Origin: Acidobacteriota bacterium
Lineage (GTDB): Bacteria; Acidobacteriota; Aminicenantia; UBA2199
Length of the DNA: 12,574 nt
NCBI GenBank assembly: GCA_021817755.1
Contig: JAKAGC010000043.1
Coordinates: 1 to 12,574, forward strand
Direction: 5' to 3'
Shown: positions 1-7,863 of the stretch, in pieces
Position numbering within the stretch: position 1 is the first letter of the stretch
How the letters are laid out: every line of letters starts with the position of its first letter
Translations under genes and position numbers: made by a program
Notes under the pieces: generated by a model
Seen by the model: the letters and a program-made list of their open reading frames with translations, nothing else
What the model was told of the DNA's origin: nothing
Database searches by the model: none

Positions 1-1
1 T

Positions 2-1087
2 TCACCTTTTGTTAAATTTAATATAAAGGTTCCAGGAACAACTGGAGTATTCTCTATCAATGTAATGGATTTCCTTTTACGAGAAAATGCCGTGGGTGTT
101 GCTGTCGATTTCCTCGATTATACCGCAGGACATGCTCCCTTTGTGAAAGATTTCACTCAAGGAAACGATTTTGTACTCGGATTATCACAAGCAGGGTTAC
201 AGAGGTTTTATGAATTCTGGTGGAAGAATTCAACAATCAAAAAGGAAGTTCAGGGAAGTGGTGAAATCGGACATTTAAATTTAAAAGATTTCGATTTAAC
301 TCTGGATGGGTTGCGAATTGCCCTTGCAGTTGCTATTCCAAACCAATTTACTTTTCTCGGAGCACTCATGGGATTGGCTGTCGATTTGAAACGATTAGCC
401 GCGGTATATACTTTTAATATTACTCTTGATAAACCACATTTTTCATTTAGTACAGGGAACCGTGTTAATTTTTCTGTCAAAGCTCGGGCTAATTTTCGGA
501 TCGAACTGTTATTGATTTATAAAATTTTTGATCCCAAAAAACTTAAAAAGAAAGAAAAAAGTAAACGAATCGCTACATGGACAGATAGTGCCAAGATTTC
601 AGTAACCGGAGGCGCACGACTTTATATGGATGACAAGAATCGAATGATGGCTGAAATAGGGGATTGCGATATCTTTATCGATATTGGTAAACTTAATTTG
701 TTATTCGATGCGATAATCAGCAACCTGGCTGATAAATTCCTGGATAAAATCGTTAGAAAATTATCGCCCGTTCAATTGTTTGCACTTCCCATCGATACGA
801 AAATCCCAAATACCAAGATCCAATTTCCTCTTTCTACTTCTCTCGAAACCACCAATAAAGAAGTTTTTTTTAATGTGAAAGCAGGACGGATTAGCGGATT
901 GGAAAAATATTCAGCTCCTCCGTTTATCGCTAATACAAATCCCCAGTGTTTGGAAGTTCATGCAGCCGGATGCATAGATATCGACAAAATGCTTCCAGAG
1001 CATAAAAAAGGGTATTACTTCTTACAAGAGGCCCATGAAGACGGATTTGATAATTGTGCGCACTGCATCGGGGACTCTAAACGCTGA
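2..1087 (+). CDS. 3' part of a protein of unknown function; possible lipid-binding-like fold
   Basis: The frame is open from base 2 to the TGA at 1085-1087, giving 361 residues. The Met at base 65 has no good ribosome site before it and coding sense continues upstream, so the true start lies outside the window. Seen: alternating hydrophobic beta-like segments, a GLSQAGL turn (about 179-199), a basic Lys-rich stretch (about 536-570), a long amphipathic helix rich in Leu/Ile/Asp/Lys (about 689-766), and a C-terminal CxxC (C-A-H-C, about 1055-1066). I do not recognise the family. The mix of long amphipathic strands, one long amphipathic helix and the GLS..GL phrase loosely recalls TULIP/BPI-type lipid-binding proteins, but this is inference and weak. 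Whether it is exported cannot be judged without the N terminus. The next gene has its own promoter, so the two are probably not tightly coupled. Confidence 0.75.
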   Translation, partial: SPFVKFNIKVPGTTGVFSINVMDFLLRENAVGVAVDFLDYTAGHAPFVKDFTQGNDFVLGLSQAGLQRFYEFWWKNSTIKKEVQGSGEIGHLNLKDFDLTLDGLRIALAVAIPNQFTFLGALMGLAVDLKRLAAVYTFNITLDKPHFSFSTGNRVNFSVKARANFRIELLLIYKIFDPKKLKKKEKSKRIATWTDSAKISVTGGARLYMDDKNRMMAEIGDCDIFIDIGKLNLLFDAIISNLADKFLDKIVRKLSPVQLFALPIDTKIPNTKIQFPLSTSLETTNKEVFFNVKAGRISGLEKYSAPPFIANTNPQCLEVHAAGCIDIDKMLPEHKKGYYFLQEAHEDGFDNCAHCIGDSKR

Positions 1088-1169
1088 AATATTTAAAATA
1101 TTTGAATAATTGTTTTAACTATTAAGAAATTTTTGTTTTAAAATCACATATGGAAAGGTGGTATAAACC

Positions 1170-1198
1170 TTGTAAAAAGTTTTGCCTTCTCTTATAAT
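1170..1198 (+). promoter_or_regulatory. sigma-70-like promoter of the radical SAM gene
   Basis: A TTGTAA -35 element (1170-1175, 4 of 6 to consensus) and a perfect TATAAT -10 element (1193-1198) are separated by exactly 17 bases. Transcription would begin near 1205, about 24 bases before the start codon, leaving room for the GAGG ribosome site at 1221-1224. The AT-rich background makes chance -10 matches common, but the spacing and position support it. Confidence 0.5.
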
Positions 1199-1228
1199 AA
1201 AATTTCTTTATTTAAAATAAGAGGAATA

Positions 1229-2278
1229 ATGACAGCTTCCGATATACACTCGATCGAATCTCTCGACACCGTTTCAATGGAACTTTCTTCCAGATGTAAT
1301 CTGCGATGCAGAATGTGTTCCCACCATACCAATACCCGTCCTGTTATTTCCATGAGCCTGGATCAGTTCAAACTAATCATCGATAAATTGATGAAAACCA
1401 GGATACGAAATTTATTTCTAAATATGAGTGAACCGTTTATGAACAAATCCATCTTTATGATGATTTCATATGCAAAACGAAACGGATTTTCGGTATTCAT
1501 CAGTACCAATGGTCAGTTGCTTACACCTACACATATGCAGAATATCATAAAGACAGGTGTGGAGGTATTAAAATTTTCAATAGAAGGGTATACTCCTGAG
1601 GTTTATAAACGCATCCGGGTTGGGGGAGATTTTGAAAACCTGGTTCGAAATGTCTACATGATGAAAGAGCTTCGTGATCAATCCGGGTCGCCTTTACGGA
1701 TTCGGATTTCCACTATCATGATGAAAGAGAATGAAGATATTGTCGAATTCATTAAGTTCTGGGGGCCTTATTGTGATGAAATCGAATGCACAACCATTAC
1801 CAATCATATCGGACTGGTGGATAATAAGAAGATTTCACTTTCCCCGGCATGGAAGAATAGGCGCTCTTGTCCGCAAATAAAACCTTACCGAGAAATAAAT
1901 ATACTGGCCAACGGTGATATGGTGATTTGTTGTATCGATTTTCATGGCCGTTGTATCCTGGGAAACCTCTTAACTCAAGAAATTGACGAAATCTGGAATT
2001 CACCTAAAATAACTGAAATCAGGCAGAAGGCTTATTCGGATGAAACACTGGATTTGGACCCCTGCCGGGAGTGTTTTATTGCGGATTATTCAAATATTTT
2101 CCAGGGGAATATTCAGCACATCGTGAATGTCATCCATGAAACGGTTAAAAACAATATGTGGGATACCCTGGAGCATATCAAATATATTGGGAATACCGGT
2201 GCTGCCTGTTCCAGATGCGGTAAACCGGTTCATATTTCATTTGCCGGATACTGCCTTTCCTGCATTGAAAATAAATAG
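1229..2278 (+). CDS. radical SAM/SPASM domain protein with C-terminal zinc-ribbon-like knuckle
   Basis: 349 residues. The cluster motif CxxxCxxC is at C23, C27, C30 (CNLRCRMC) and would bind the 4Fe-4S cluster that cleaves S-adenosylmethionine. The usual GGEP motif is present only as MSEP (66-69). A SPASM-type cysteine set follows (C214, C234, C235, C242, then C279 and C282 in DPCREC), which in this superfamily holds auxiliary Fe-S clusters. The last 25 residues add CxxC (327/330) and CxxC (342/345), 11 residues apart, resembling a small zinc ribbon. The start at 1229 follows GAGG at 1221-1224. The substrate is unknown: SPASM proteins modify peptides, proteins or small molecules, and no precursor-peptide gene is visible nearby. 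The next gene is a sugar-type dehydrogenase, so a surface-sugar or cofactor role is possible but unproven. The protein is predicted to be cytoplasmic, with no signal peptide. Confidence 0.9.
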   Translation: MTASDIHSIESLDTVSMELSSRCNLRCRMCSHHTNTRPVISMSLDQFKLIIDKLMKTRIRNLFLNMSEPFMNKSIFMMISYAKRNGFSVFISTNGQLLTPTHMQNIIKTGVEVLKFSIEGYTPEVYKRIRVGGDFENLVRNVYMMKELRDQSGSPLRIRISTIMMKENEDIVEFIKFWGPYCDEIECTTITNHIGLVDNKKISLSPAWKNRRSCPQIKPYREINILANGDMVICCIDFHGRCILGNLLTQEIDEIWNSPKITEIRQKAYSDETLDLDPCRECFIADYSNIFQGNIQHIVNVIHETVKNNMWDTLEHIKYIGNTGAACSRCGKPVHISFAGYCLSCIENK

Positions 2279-2466
2279 AACTGATTCTTAATTTTTCCAA
2301 TAACATATGAGCAAATATTTGTTTTATATTTTAGAGAATTACGACTCAAACCTCCGTACTGGAGAGTCTGTTGCCTTGACTTTAGATTCAAAAGGTGTTA
2401 CGATTTTGTCTTTGGTGTTATGAATTGACTGTGATTAATGATTCCCCTGAATGGAAAACAATTAAT

Positions 2467-2494
2467 TTGAAAGATTATACAAATTAGAAATAAT
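2467..2494 (+). promoter_or_regulatory. weak promoter candidate upstream of the dehydrogenase gene
   Basis: TTGAAA (2467-2472) and AATAAT (2489-2494) are separated by 16 bases in the 259-base gap before the dehydrogenase gene. A TATAAT also occurs at 2498-2503 but lacks a good partner at the right distance. The whole segment is very AT-rich, so this is only a candidate. The rest of the gap (2279-2466) shows a short palindrome, CAAATATTTG, followed by a T-rich run just after the radical SAM gene, possibly a weak terminator, and nothing else I can support. Confidence 0.25.
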
Positions 2495-2537
2495 TAATAT
2501 AATTTTAAAAGTTTTTGAATTGAATATGAGGTAAGCG

Positions 2538-3581
2538 ATGACGCAACGTATTTTAATAACAGGTGGCTCAGGTTTTTTAGGTATAAATCTTGTTCGATAT
2601 TTATTGAAAAAAGGGGTGGAGGTTGTTTCAATTGATCTCGAGCCTTTCGATTATCCCGATGTTTCTGATAAGATTCATCATGTAATAGGAGATATACGCC
2701 ATCCCGAAGAAGTCAGAAAGGTGATGGAAGGAGTCGATACTGTTGTTCATGCCGCTGCTGCATTGCCGTTGTATACACCGGAAGAAATATTTTCCACTGA
2801 TGTATATGGTACTCAAGTTGTACTGGAAGAGGCAGTAAAAGCAGGGTGTAAACGGGTTATTCATATTTCAACTACAGCCGTATATGGAATTCCGGATCAC
2901 CATCCACTTATAGAAAGCGATCCCATGATTGGAGTGGGACCTTATGGAAAAGCAAAAATCCAGGCGGAAGATAAGTGCCGTGAGTGGAGAGAAAAGGGAT
3001 TAATCGTACCCATTATTCGTCCCAAATCGTTTATTGGACCTGAGAGGCTTGGGGTTTTCGCCATCTTTTATGAATGGGCACGCGACGGGCATCATTTCCC
3101 AATCCTTGGAAAAGGAAATAATCCGTATCAATATCTCGATGTAGAAGACCTTTGCGATGCCATCTGGTTATGTGCAACATTGCCGCCCGATCAAGCGAAT
3201 GATACCTTTAATATCGGGGCAAAGGTTTTTGGAACTCCGCGAAGTGATTTTCAGGCAGTTTTGGATTATGCAGGGCATGGGAAGAAAATAAAATCTTTGC
3301 CGCAGGCGCCTGCGATTTTGGCTCTTCGAATTTTAGAATTTTTTAAACTTTCACCTATTTATAAATGGATATATGAAACAGCCGGGAAGGAATCGTTTGT
3401 TTCGATTGAAAAAGCCGAAAGTAAACTTGGGTATGCACCGAAGTATTCAAACCGTGATGCGTTGATACGTAATTATGAATGGTATCTTGCGAATGCGGGA
3501 ACCTTTGAGAATAAAACCGGGTATACTCATCGTGTCCCCTGGAAGCAGGGTGCGCTTAAACTCGCCAAAAAGTTTTTTTAA
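2538..3581 (+). CDS. NAD(P)-dependent epimerase/dehydratase (extended SDR family)
   Basis: 347 residues with a full extended short-chain dehydrogenase layout. The N-terminal Rossmann motif GGSGFLG (9-15) follows a beta strand, and an acidic residue, D33, ends the second strand, which suggests NAD(H) preference. GDIR sits at 51-54, HAAA at 71-74, the active-site Ser/Thr run in STTAVYG at 111-117, and the catalytic pair Y136 and K140 in YGKAK. The C-terminal half is the substrate-binding part. Members act on nucleotide sugars, sterol/3-beta-hydroxy compounds or dihydroflavonol-like substrates, and the sequence does not let me choose among these. The start is fixed by GAGGT at 2528-2532, five bases before ATG. 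There is no signal peptide, so it should be cytosolic. The tail after about residue 318 is basic (ends KLAKKFF) and might touch the membrane, which is inference. The gene is separated from its neighbours by 259 and 486 bases. Confidence 0.9.
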   Translation: MTQRILITGGSGFLGINLVRYLLKKGVEVVSIDLEPFDYPDVSDKIHHVIGDIRHPEEVRKVMEGVDTVVHAAAALPLYTPEEIFSTDVYGTQVVLEEAVKAGCKRVIHISTTAVYGIPDHHPLIESDPMIGVGPYGKAKIQAEDKCREWREKGLIVPIIRPKSFIGPERLGVFAIFYEWARDGHHFPILGKGNNPYQYLDVEDLCDAIWLCATLPPDQANDTFNIGAKVFGTPRSDFQAVLDYAGHGKKIKSLPQAPAILALRILEFFKLSPIYKWIYETAGKESFVSIEKAESKLGYAPKYSNRDALIRNYEWYLANAGTFENKTGYTHRVPWKQGALKLAKKFF

Positions 3582-3875
3582 AGGTACAATAATTTTCCAA
3601 ATTTGTTTGATAGATTCCCGGGGAGGGTGTTCCGGCTCGGGTTGAAACCCTATTTAGATATCGAATCAATTAAAACAATGTCAATTATTCCAATGATGCT
3701 TTTTATTCGAGAGATAATTTCCTTTTAAAAAAAGGTGTTTCTCTACTCCTCAAGTCAATTTCTCAGGTAATATAACAAATTTTAAATTCTTAAGAATAAG
3801 GGAGAGGTTTACTTAAATTTTTCAAAGATTCAAGAATAAGTCAAACTATTATTATAAAGTCTTCTTGGGATGGGG

Positions 3876-3962
3876 TGGAACAAAATTTCCAGAATTTGGA
3901 ACGAAATTTCTATTATAAAATTTAAGATTGAAACAATTTTTGAGAAAATTGGAACAGGATTT
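3876..3962 (+). repeat. four TGRAAC direct repeats spaced 21, 32 and 21 bases
   Basis: Copies begin at 3876 (TGGAACAAAATTTC), 3897 (TGGAACGAAATTTC, one mismatch over 14 bases), 3929 (TGAAACAATTTTT) and 3950 (TGGAACAGGATTT). The start-to-start distances of 21, 32 and 21 are close to 2, 3 and 2 turns of B-DNA, so the copies would lie on one face of the helix. This is how activator or repressor sites are often laid out. The array ends about 105 bases before the start codon of the large exported protein. The first two copies are clear. The last two are looser and could be chance in AT-rich DNA. Confidence 0.35.
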
Positions 3963-4057
3963 ATTTACTGGTAAATTAGGATTGTTATAGAATGGGGCAG
4001 GCTGAGAGACAGACAATGATGACTTGACAAGATGGACTGTCTGAGGCTGAAAAAAGT

Positions 4058-4062
4058 GGAGG
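4058..4062 (+). promoter_or_regulatory. ribosome binding site that decides the start of the large exported protein
   Basis: GGAGG lies five bases before the ATG at 4068. The upstream in-frame ATG at 4032 has no such site and would put twelve extra charged residues ahead of a clean signal peptide, so 4068 is the better start. Confidence 0.8.
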
Positions 4063-4067
4063 AAAAA

Positions 4068-7000
4068 ATGAAAACCAAAAAAGTCAGAATGGCTTGCATA
4101 ATGTTATGTATACTTCTTGTAAGCATACCTTGTTTGGGACGTAAAAAACCGAAGGGATATATCTATGTAGATAAACCGGAGGTATTTACAAGAGAACGGT
4201 TGATAAATGAAAGATTGGAAGAACGTTCCTGGTTGTATAAACAATTGAATAATTACGTTGATACAATTCAAGGGTATGCAGATATGAGGAGTTTTAAAGG
4301 ACTTTTTGCCGGTATTCAGGCGGCTATCGATACGGTAAGCGGGTTGAATTCGAAGAGAGAACAGCAATTGGCAGATAAGGAACAGGAGATCAAGCTTGAT
4401 AATATTTCGAAGCAAAAAGAGATTTCTGATTTGAATCATGAATTGGAAGTTATGAAACTGCGACAACAAATTAAGGAATTGAATGGAAATAATAGTACTT
4501 CCAGTACGACGACGTCGGGGAATACAAGCTCTCAATCCGGAGGAGCCAATCAAGGGGAGGAGGGTACTGAGAGTGAGGACTCTACTCCCGATTGGAAAAC
4601 GAATTATGATAATCTAAGTAAAATAAATTATCCTAATCCGTCTGATATTGTTCAGTCACTAGCAAAATTAACAAGTGTAGAAACTCTTAAAGATCAGAAA
4701 TCCTATCGGGATCAAGTAAGAGCAATGATGAGGGAAACAGAATTAGATGATGTGCATGAAATTAATGGAGCAACGATTTATACTATGAAATTTGATGTAA
4801 CAATAGACTTACCGCAAACAAACACAAAAAATTCAGCAAAGTTAGAATTAGTAATTAATCCAAAAAAAATAGATTTTGATAAAGATAAGGAATTATATAA
4901 ACGCTGGATTGCTAAATTTTATTATGAAGTAGAAAAACAAGCTATATCAATGCAAGGAAGATTGAACTCTGGGTTTTTATCTGAAAAAGAAATTCAATAT
5001 ATCAAAGAATACTATAGACAGGAAATGCCTGTTAGAATTATTTCAATAGACGGTAATATAACTGATAAAAACGAAGAAATAGAAAAAATAAAAAAGAAGC
5101 TTAATGGTAGTTATGTCATAAATAGTGTTGAAGAAGCACAAGCAAAATTAAATATTATTACGATAAAACTAAAGCAAGTAAACAAAAAATTGAAATCATT
5201 GATTGCCGAAAGCAAAATGGATCCGAAAAAAATTAAAACTAAGAAGGAAAATCTTGATCTTAATAAAAAAAATTTACAACATGATTTAGATATTTGTACT
5301 GAGCTTATATCAAATTATAAAGACTTGGAACAATTTAAAATGGCGAAAACGGAACTGATTAATTCAAAAATGAAAGCCGAAGAAGAAATTTATCTAAAAA
5401 CAATGAAATTACCAAAAATTACCTTTAGTGAGAAAATTTTTAATAAATTCATTTATGATAAATATATTTCATTGGAAAATAAATATATTCTATTTAAAAA
5501 ATCTGATACAGACTATTCCAACAGTATAAATAGTGATTTTGATCAGATTGCTCAGAATTCTATTTCCACTATATTAATTAACTTTCTAAAAGAAAAAATT
5601 AAAGTGTATGAATCAAATATCGGTAAAATTGATAAGGAAAAATACATTGAATTTTGTAAGCAGTTAGATAATTTAATATTGAAAATTGAATCCGAGATTA
5701 ATAACGTTCAAAAAAGCATTGGAATCTTAAAAAAAGATTATAATAATAATATAAAAAATAAGAGTTATGATTTAAAAAAATTTCTTAAAAAATTTCAAGA
5801 ATCAATTTCGTCATCTTCTAATATTTATTTTAATGATTCAGTTAAAAATAACGATTTTGAAAAATTAATTTCAAATATTATAGATGGAAGTAACATGGAA
5901 CAAATTAGCTTTCCAGAGTATTTTACAAATATTACTTCAACAGATGTTATTAATTTAGATAAATTTAATAAAATTGAAAACATTATTTATAACTATGAAT
6001 CATTTCTTATCAAACTAAAAGTTAATAAATTCTTTCTTAACTTTATAAAAGTGCTCCATGAATTGGAGCAGGAAGCAACATATGTATATGTTGTTGAACC
6101 AAAAGAGTATACCCAAAACCTCTCTGTTGTAGAAGCCAATGAAAAAATAACCAGTATGATGTTCACTTTGAATGCAATTTTTCAACCAGCAGGATTTAAA
6201 GGTAACTCATATTTAAATTATATAAAAAAGAACCAGGAAAAAATGCAAGGTATTTTAAGAAAACCCCTGGTTGTGGGTTACGCAGATAGTTATAATAAAT
6301 TTGGGTGGTTATTGGGCCCAAGATTTCATCTTGATGGGGCCAAGAAGATAAAATATTCTTTCTCAAATGTTCAATACTCATTACAAACCTCTTTAGTTGT
6401 TCCTTGTTGGTATGAAGAGATTAGCATCACAAAAAAATGTAAATACGCTAATGAAGAGCTTATTGACATTGATATTAAGGACAGAAATCTAGAACATATA
6501 AGACTAAGTCCTGATATTTCTCTAATTACTTCTGCATTGTTGTGTAGAGAAGGAGTATATCGCCAACCACCAGAGATAGAACCCCATTTATATTCCATCA
6601 AGAGCGGTGAAGTAAATCTTGGGTTGCATATTTCGGGTAATCATTTGTGGAAAAATCCGGTAGTGTTTATTGGAAATCAAAAAACAGAGGATGTAAAAGT
6701 TATGCCGGATATGAAATCGATTTATGCGGTTTTTGATAAAAAATTCTCCCTACCCAAAGAGGATGAAAAGGAAGGAATTACGATGGATTTAACAGTAATC
6801 ACCAGTGATGGAACCGATACACTCAAGGGTGGTGTAAAAATATTACCTCCTAATGTTGTAGAAGCGATTCCCCAGGAAAAACCCATAGTAAAGTTGTTGA
6901 GCCGTTATACTTATCTCGATGGTGATCTTAAGTTTATGGCTTCAGCTGAATTAATTCCGAAAAACAAGAAAATAAAACTCCAGGTTAGAAAGAAAAACGG

Positions 7001-7634
7001 CGATTCCTGGATTACTTGTACTGCTAAATATAAATGCCACGAGCCAAAAGATAAGTTTGTCGAAATTATTTTCTCAGAATTTGATGCATTCTCTGAGACT
7101 ATGGAGATGAATGCGATATTGGAGATAACCAATACGGATTCGGAGAAAACGGAAATTTTCCCAATCGAAAACAGCTTCATTTATTTTAGCATTAAACAAA
7201 AATCTGAATTCAAATTAAAAGATACAACTTTAATAGAAATTCAAAAAGCTAAAGAGAGCTATACTCTTAATGGGGATATTGAAATAGAATTCGATAGTCC
7301 TGCTCTGTTTTGCAAAGCATATCCGGATATGACGAATATTTTGAACGGAAATCTATCCATTCAATTTATAACGGCAACCAGGGATGATCAAAATAAAAGA
7401 ACCACTATAGAGTTAAAAAATTCAGATTTTTTCTATTTTAAAGAAACTGAAAAAGCACAAATTCGAATTGAAAAAGGTAAGATAAACTCAAATTCCTACA
7501 ATGCATTTGATGCAATAGTAAAACTGATTAATCCAAGTGATCCAAACCCGAAGGATTTTTCTTTGAAGATATGTCTAAATGATAATGATTCAATCAATGT
7601 AAATGGCATTTTGAAATTGAAATTAATTAAATAA
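4068..7634 (+). CDS. large exported coiled-coil protein of unknown function
   Basis: 1188 residues from the ATG at 4068. The N terminus is a signal peptide: a basic start (MKTKKVR), a hydrophobic core to about residue 23, then RKK. Cys22 follows Ser-Ile-Pro, a poor lipobox, so a lipoprotein is possible but not favoured. In order: a coiled coil (about 93-140), a Ser/Thr/Gly linker (141-170), a conserved-looking block with RETELDD (222-228) and a beta-rich stretch, a long Lys/Asn/Glu-rich helical section (about 325-665), and a block with VEPKEYTQNLS (677-687) and FGWLLGPRF (745-753). Next is a beta-rich, IPT/Ig-like region (about 848-930; G-N-H-L-W-K-N-P then V-M-P-D-M) and further beta-type sequence to the end. 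I believe similar layouts occur in uncharacterised proteins of other phyla, but I cannot name a family. It is probably periplasmic or surface-associated. The next gene, a membrane protein on the same strand, is the natural partner candidate. Confidence 0.85.
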   Translation: MKTKKVRMACIMLCILLVSIPCLGRKKPKGYIYVDKPEVFTRERLINERLEERSWLYKQLNNYVDTIQGYADMRSFKGLFAGIQAAIDTVSGLNSKREQQLADKEQEIKLDNISKQKEISDLNHELEVMKLRQQIKELNGNNSTSSTTTSGNTSSQSGGANQGEEGTESEDSTPDWKTNYDNLSKINYPNPSDIVQSLAKLTSVETLKDQKSYRDQVRAMMRETELDDVHEINGATIYTMKFDVTIDLPQTNTKNSAKLELVINPKKIDFDKDKELYKRWIAKFYYEVEKQAISMQGRLNSGFLSEKEIQYIKEYYRQEMPVRIISIDGNITDKNEEIEKIKKKLNGSYVINSVEEAQAKLNIITIKLKQVNKKLKSLIAESKMDPKKIKTKKENLDLNKKNLQHDLDICTELISNYKDLEQFKMAKTELINSKMKAEEEIYLKTMKLPKITFSEKIFNKFIYDKYISLENKYILFKKSDTDYSNSINSDFDQIAQNSISTILINFLKEKIKVYESNIGKIDKEKYIEFCKQLDNLILKIESEINNVQKSIGILKKDYNNNIKNKSYDLKKFLKKFQESISSSSNIYFNDSVKNNDFEKLISNIIDGSNMEQISFPEYFTNITSTDVINLDKFNKIENIIYNYESFLIKLKVNKFFLNFIKVLHELEQEATYVYVVEPKEYTQNLSVVEANEKITSMMFTLNAIFQPAGFKGNSYLNYIKKNQEKMQGILRKPLVVGYADSYNKFGWLLGPRFHLDGAKKIKYSFSNVQYSLQTSLVVPCWYEEISITKKCKYANEELIDIDIKDRNLEHIRLSPDISLITSALLCREGVYRQPPEIEPHLYSIKSGEVNLGLHISGNHLWKNPVVFIGNQKTEDVKVMPDMKSIYAVFDKKFSLPKEDEKEGITMDLTVITSDGTDTLKGGVKILPPNVVEAIPQEKPIVKLLSRYTYLDGDLKFMASAELIPKNKKIKLQVRKKNGDSWITCTAKYKCHEPKDKFVEIIFSEFDAFSETMEMNAILEITNTDSEKTEIFPIENSFIYFSIKQKSEFKLKDTTLIEIQKAKESYTLNGDIEIEFDSPALFCKAYPDMTNILNGNLSIQFITATRDDQNKRTTIELKNSDFFYFKETEKAQIRIEKGKINSNSYNAFDAIVKLINPSDPNPKDFSLKICLNDNDSINVNGILKLKLIK

Positions 7635-7673
7635 AATACTGTGAAGGTTTAAATGTATTAGAAGATTTTGTAT

Positions 7674-7700
7674 AGCGGAGAAACCAAGGGTTTCTCCGCT
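7674..7700 (+). terminator. 12-bp perfect hairpin after the large exported protein gene
   Basis: AGCGGAGAAACC (7674-7685) and its exact reverse complement (7689-7700) flank a 3-base loop, AAG, 40 bases past the stop codon. The stem is strong and GC-containing in an AT-rich setting. It is not followed by a T run on either strand (GATTGTG on the + strand), so it is an imperfect intrinsic terminator. It could instead stabilise the 3' end of the transcript or only partly reduce read-through into the membrane-protein gene. Confidence 0.55.
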
Positions 7701-7728
7701 GATTGTGAAAATGTGAATTATTATTGGG

Positions 7729-7758
7729 TTGAGAATGGATTTAGTCGTTTTTAATAAA
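7729..7758 (+). promoter_or_regulatory. weak promoter candidate upstream of the membrane-protein gene
   Basis: TTGAGA (7729-7734, 5 of 6 to the -35 consensus) is followed after 18 bases by AATAAA (7753-7758, 4 of 6 to -10). It lies after the hairpin and about 105 bases before the start codon. This would allow independent expression of the membrane protein, but the AT-rich sequence makes it uncertain. Confidence 0.25.
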
Positions 7759-7863
7759 AATTTCTAAAAGAATAACTATCCTCAGCTAGTTTAATAATGA
7801 GGAGAAAATAAAACCCTTACTTTCTATTCTATTAAACCGGATAGATTAAGGGAGGAGGAATGA

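Larger units (their letters stand above)
3582..4067 (+). other. gene-free 486-base intergenic region with phased short repeats
   Basis: No convincing coding frame is present on either strand. Visible items: a GGGTT-GA-AACCC inverted repeat (3639-3650) followed by TATTT, which could weakly end the dehydrogenase transcript; CCTTTT/AAAAGG arms (3721-3735); a 12-base palindrome ATTCTTAAGAAT (3786-3797); and four TGRAAC motifs described separately. A weak promoter candidate is TTTACT (3964-3969), 16 bases, TATAGA (3986-3991), about 77 bases before the next start codon. The length and repeat content suggest that the large downstream gene has its own regulation. Confidence 0.5.

Noticed and set aside
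1087..1103. AAATATT/AATATTT inverted repeat after the first gene as a terminator
   Set aside because: The stem is entirely A-T and would be unstable; such palindromes are expected by chance in this AT-rich stretch.
3876..3912. Sigma-54 promoter suggested by TGGAAC-type motifs
   Set aside because: The -12 GC element is absent at the required distance (CC and CT are found), so the -24/-12 pattern is not met.
4032..4067. Upstream in-frame ATG for the large exported protein
   Set aside because: It has no ribosome site and would add a charged stretch before the signal peptide. The ATG at 4068 has GGAGG at the right distance.
4104..4553. 149-codon open frame on the minus strand opposite the start of the large exported protein
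   Set aside because: It lies opposite a signal peptide and coiled coil with a strong ribosome site on the plus strand. Its own translation has no domain or good start site.
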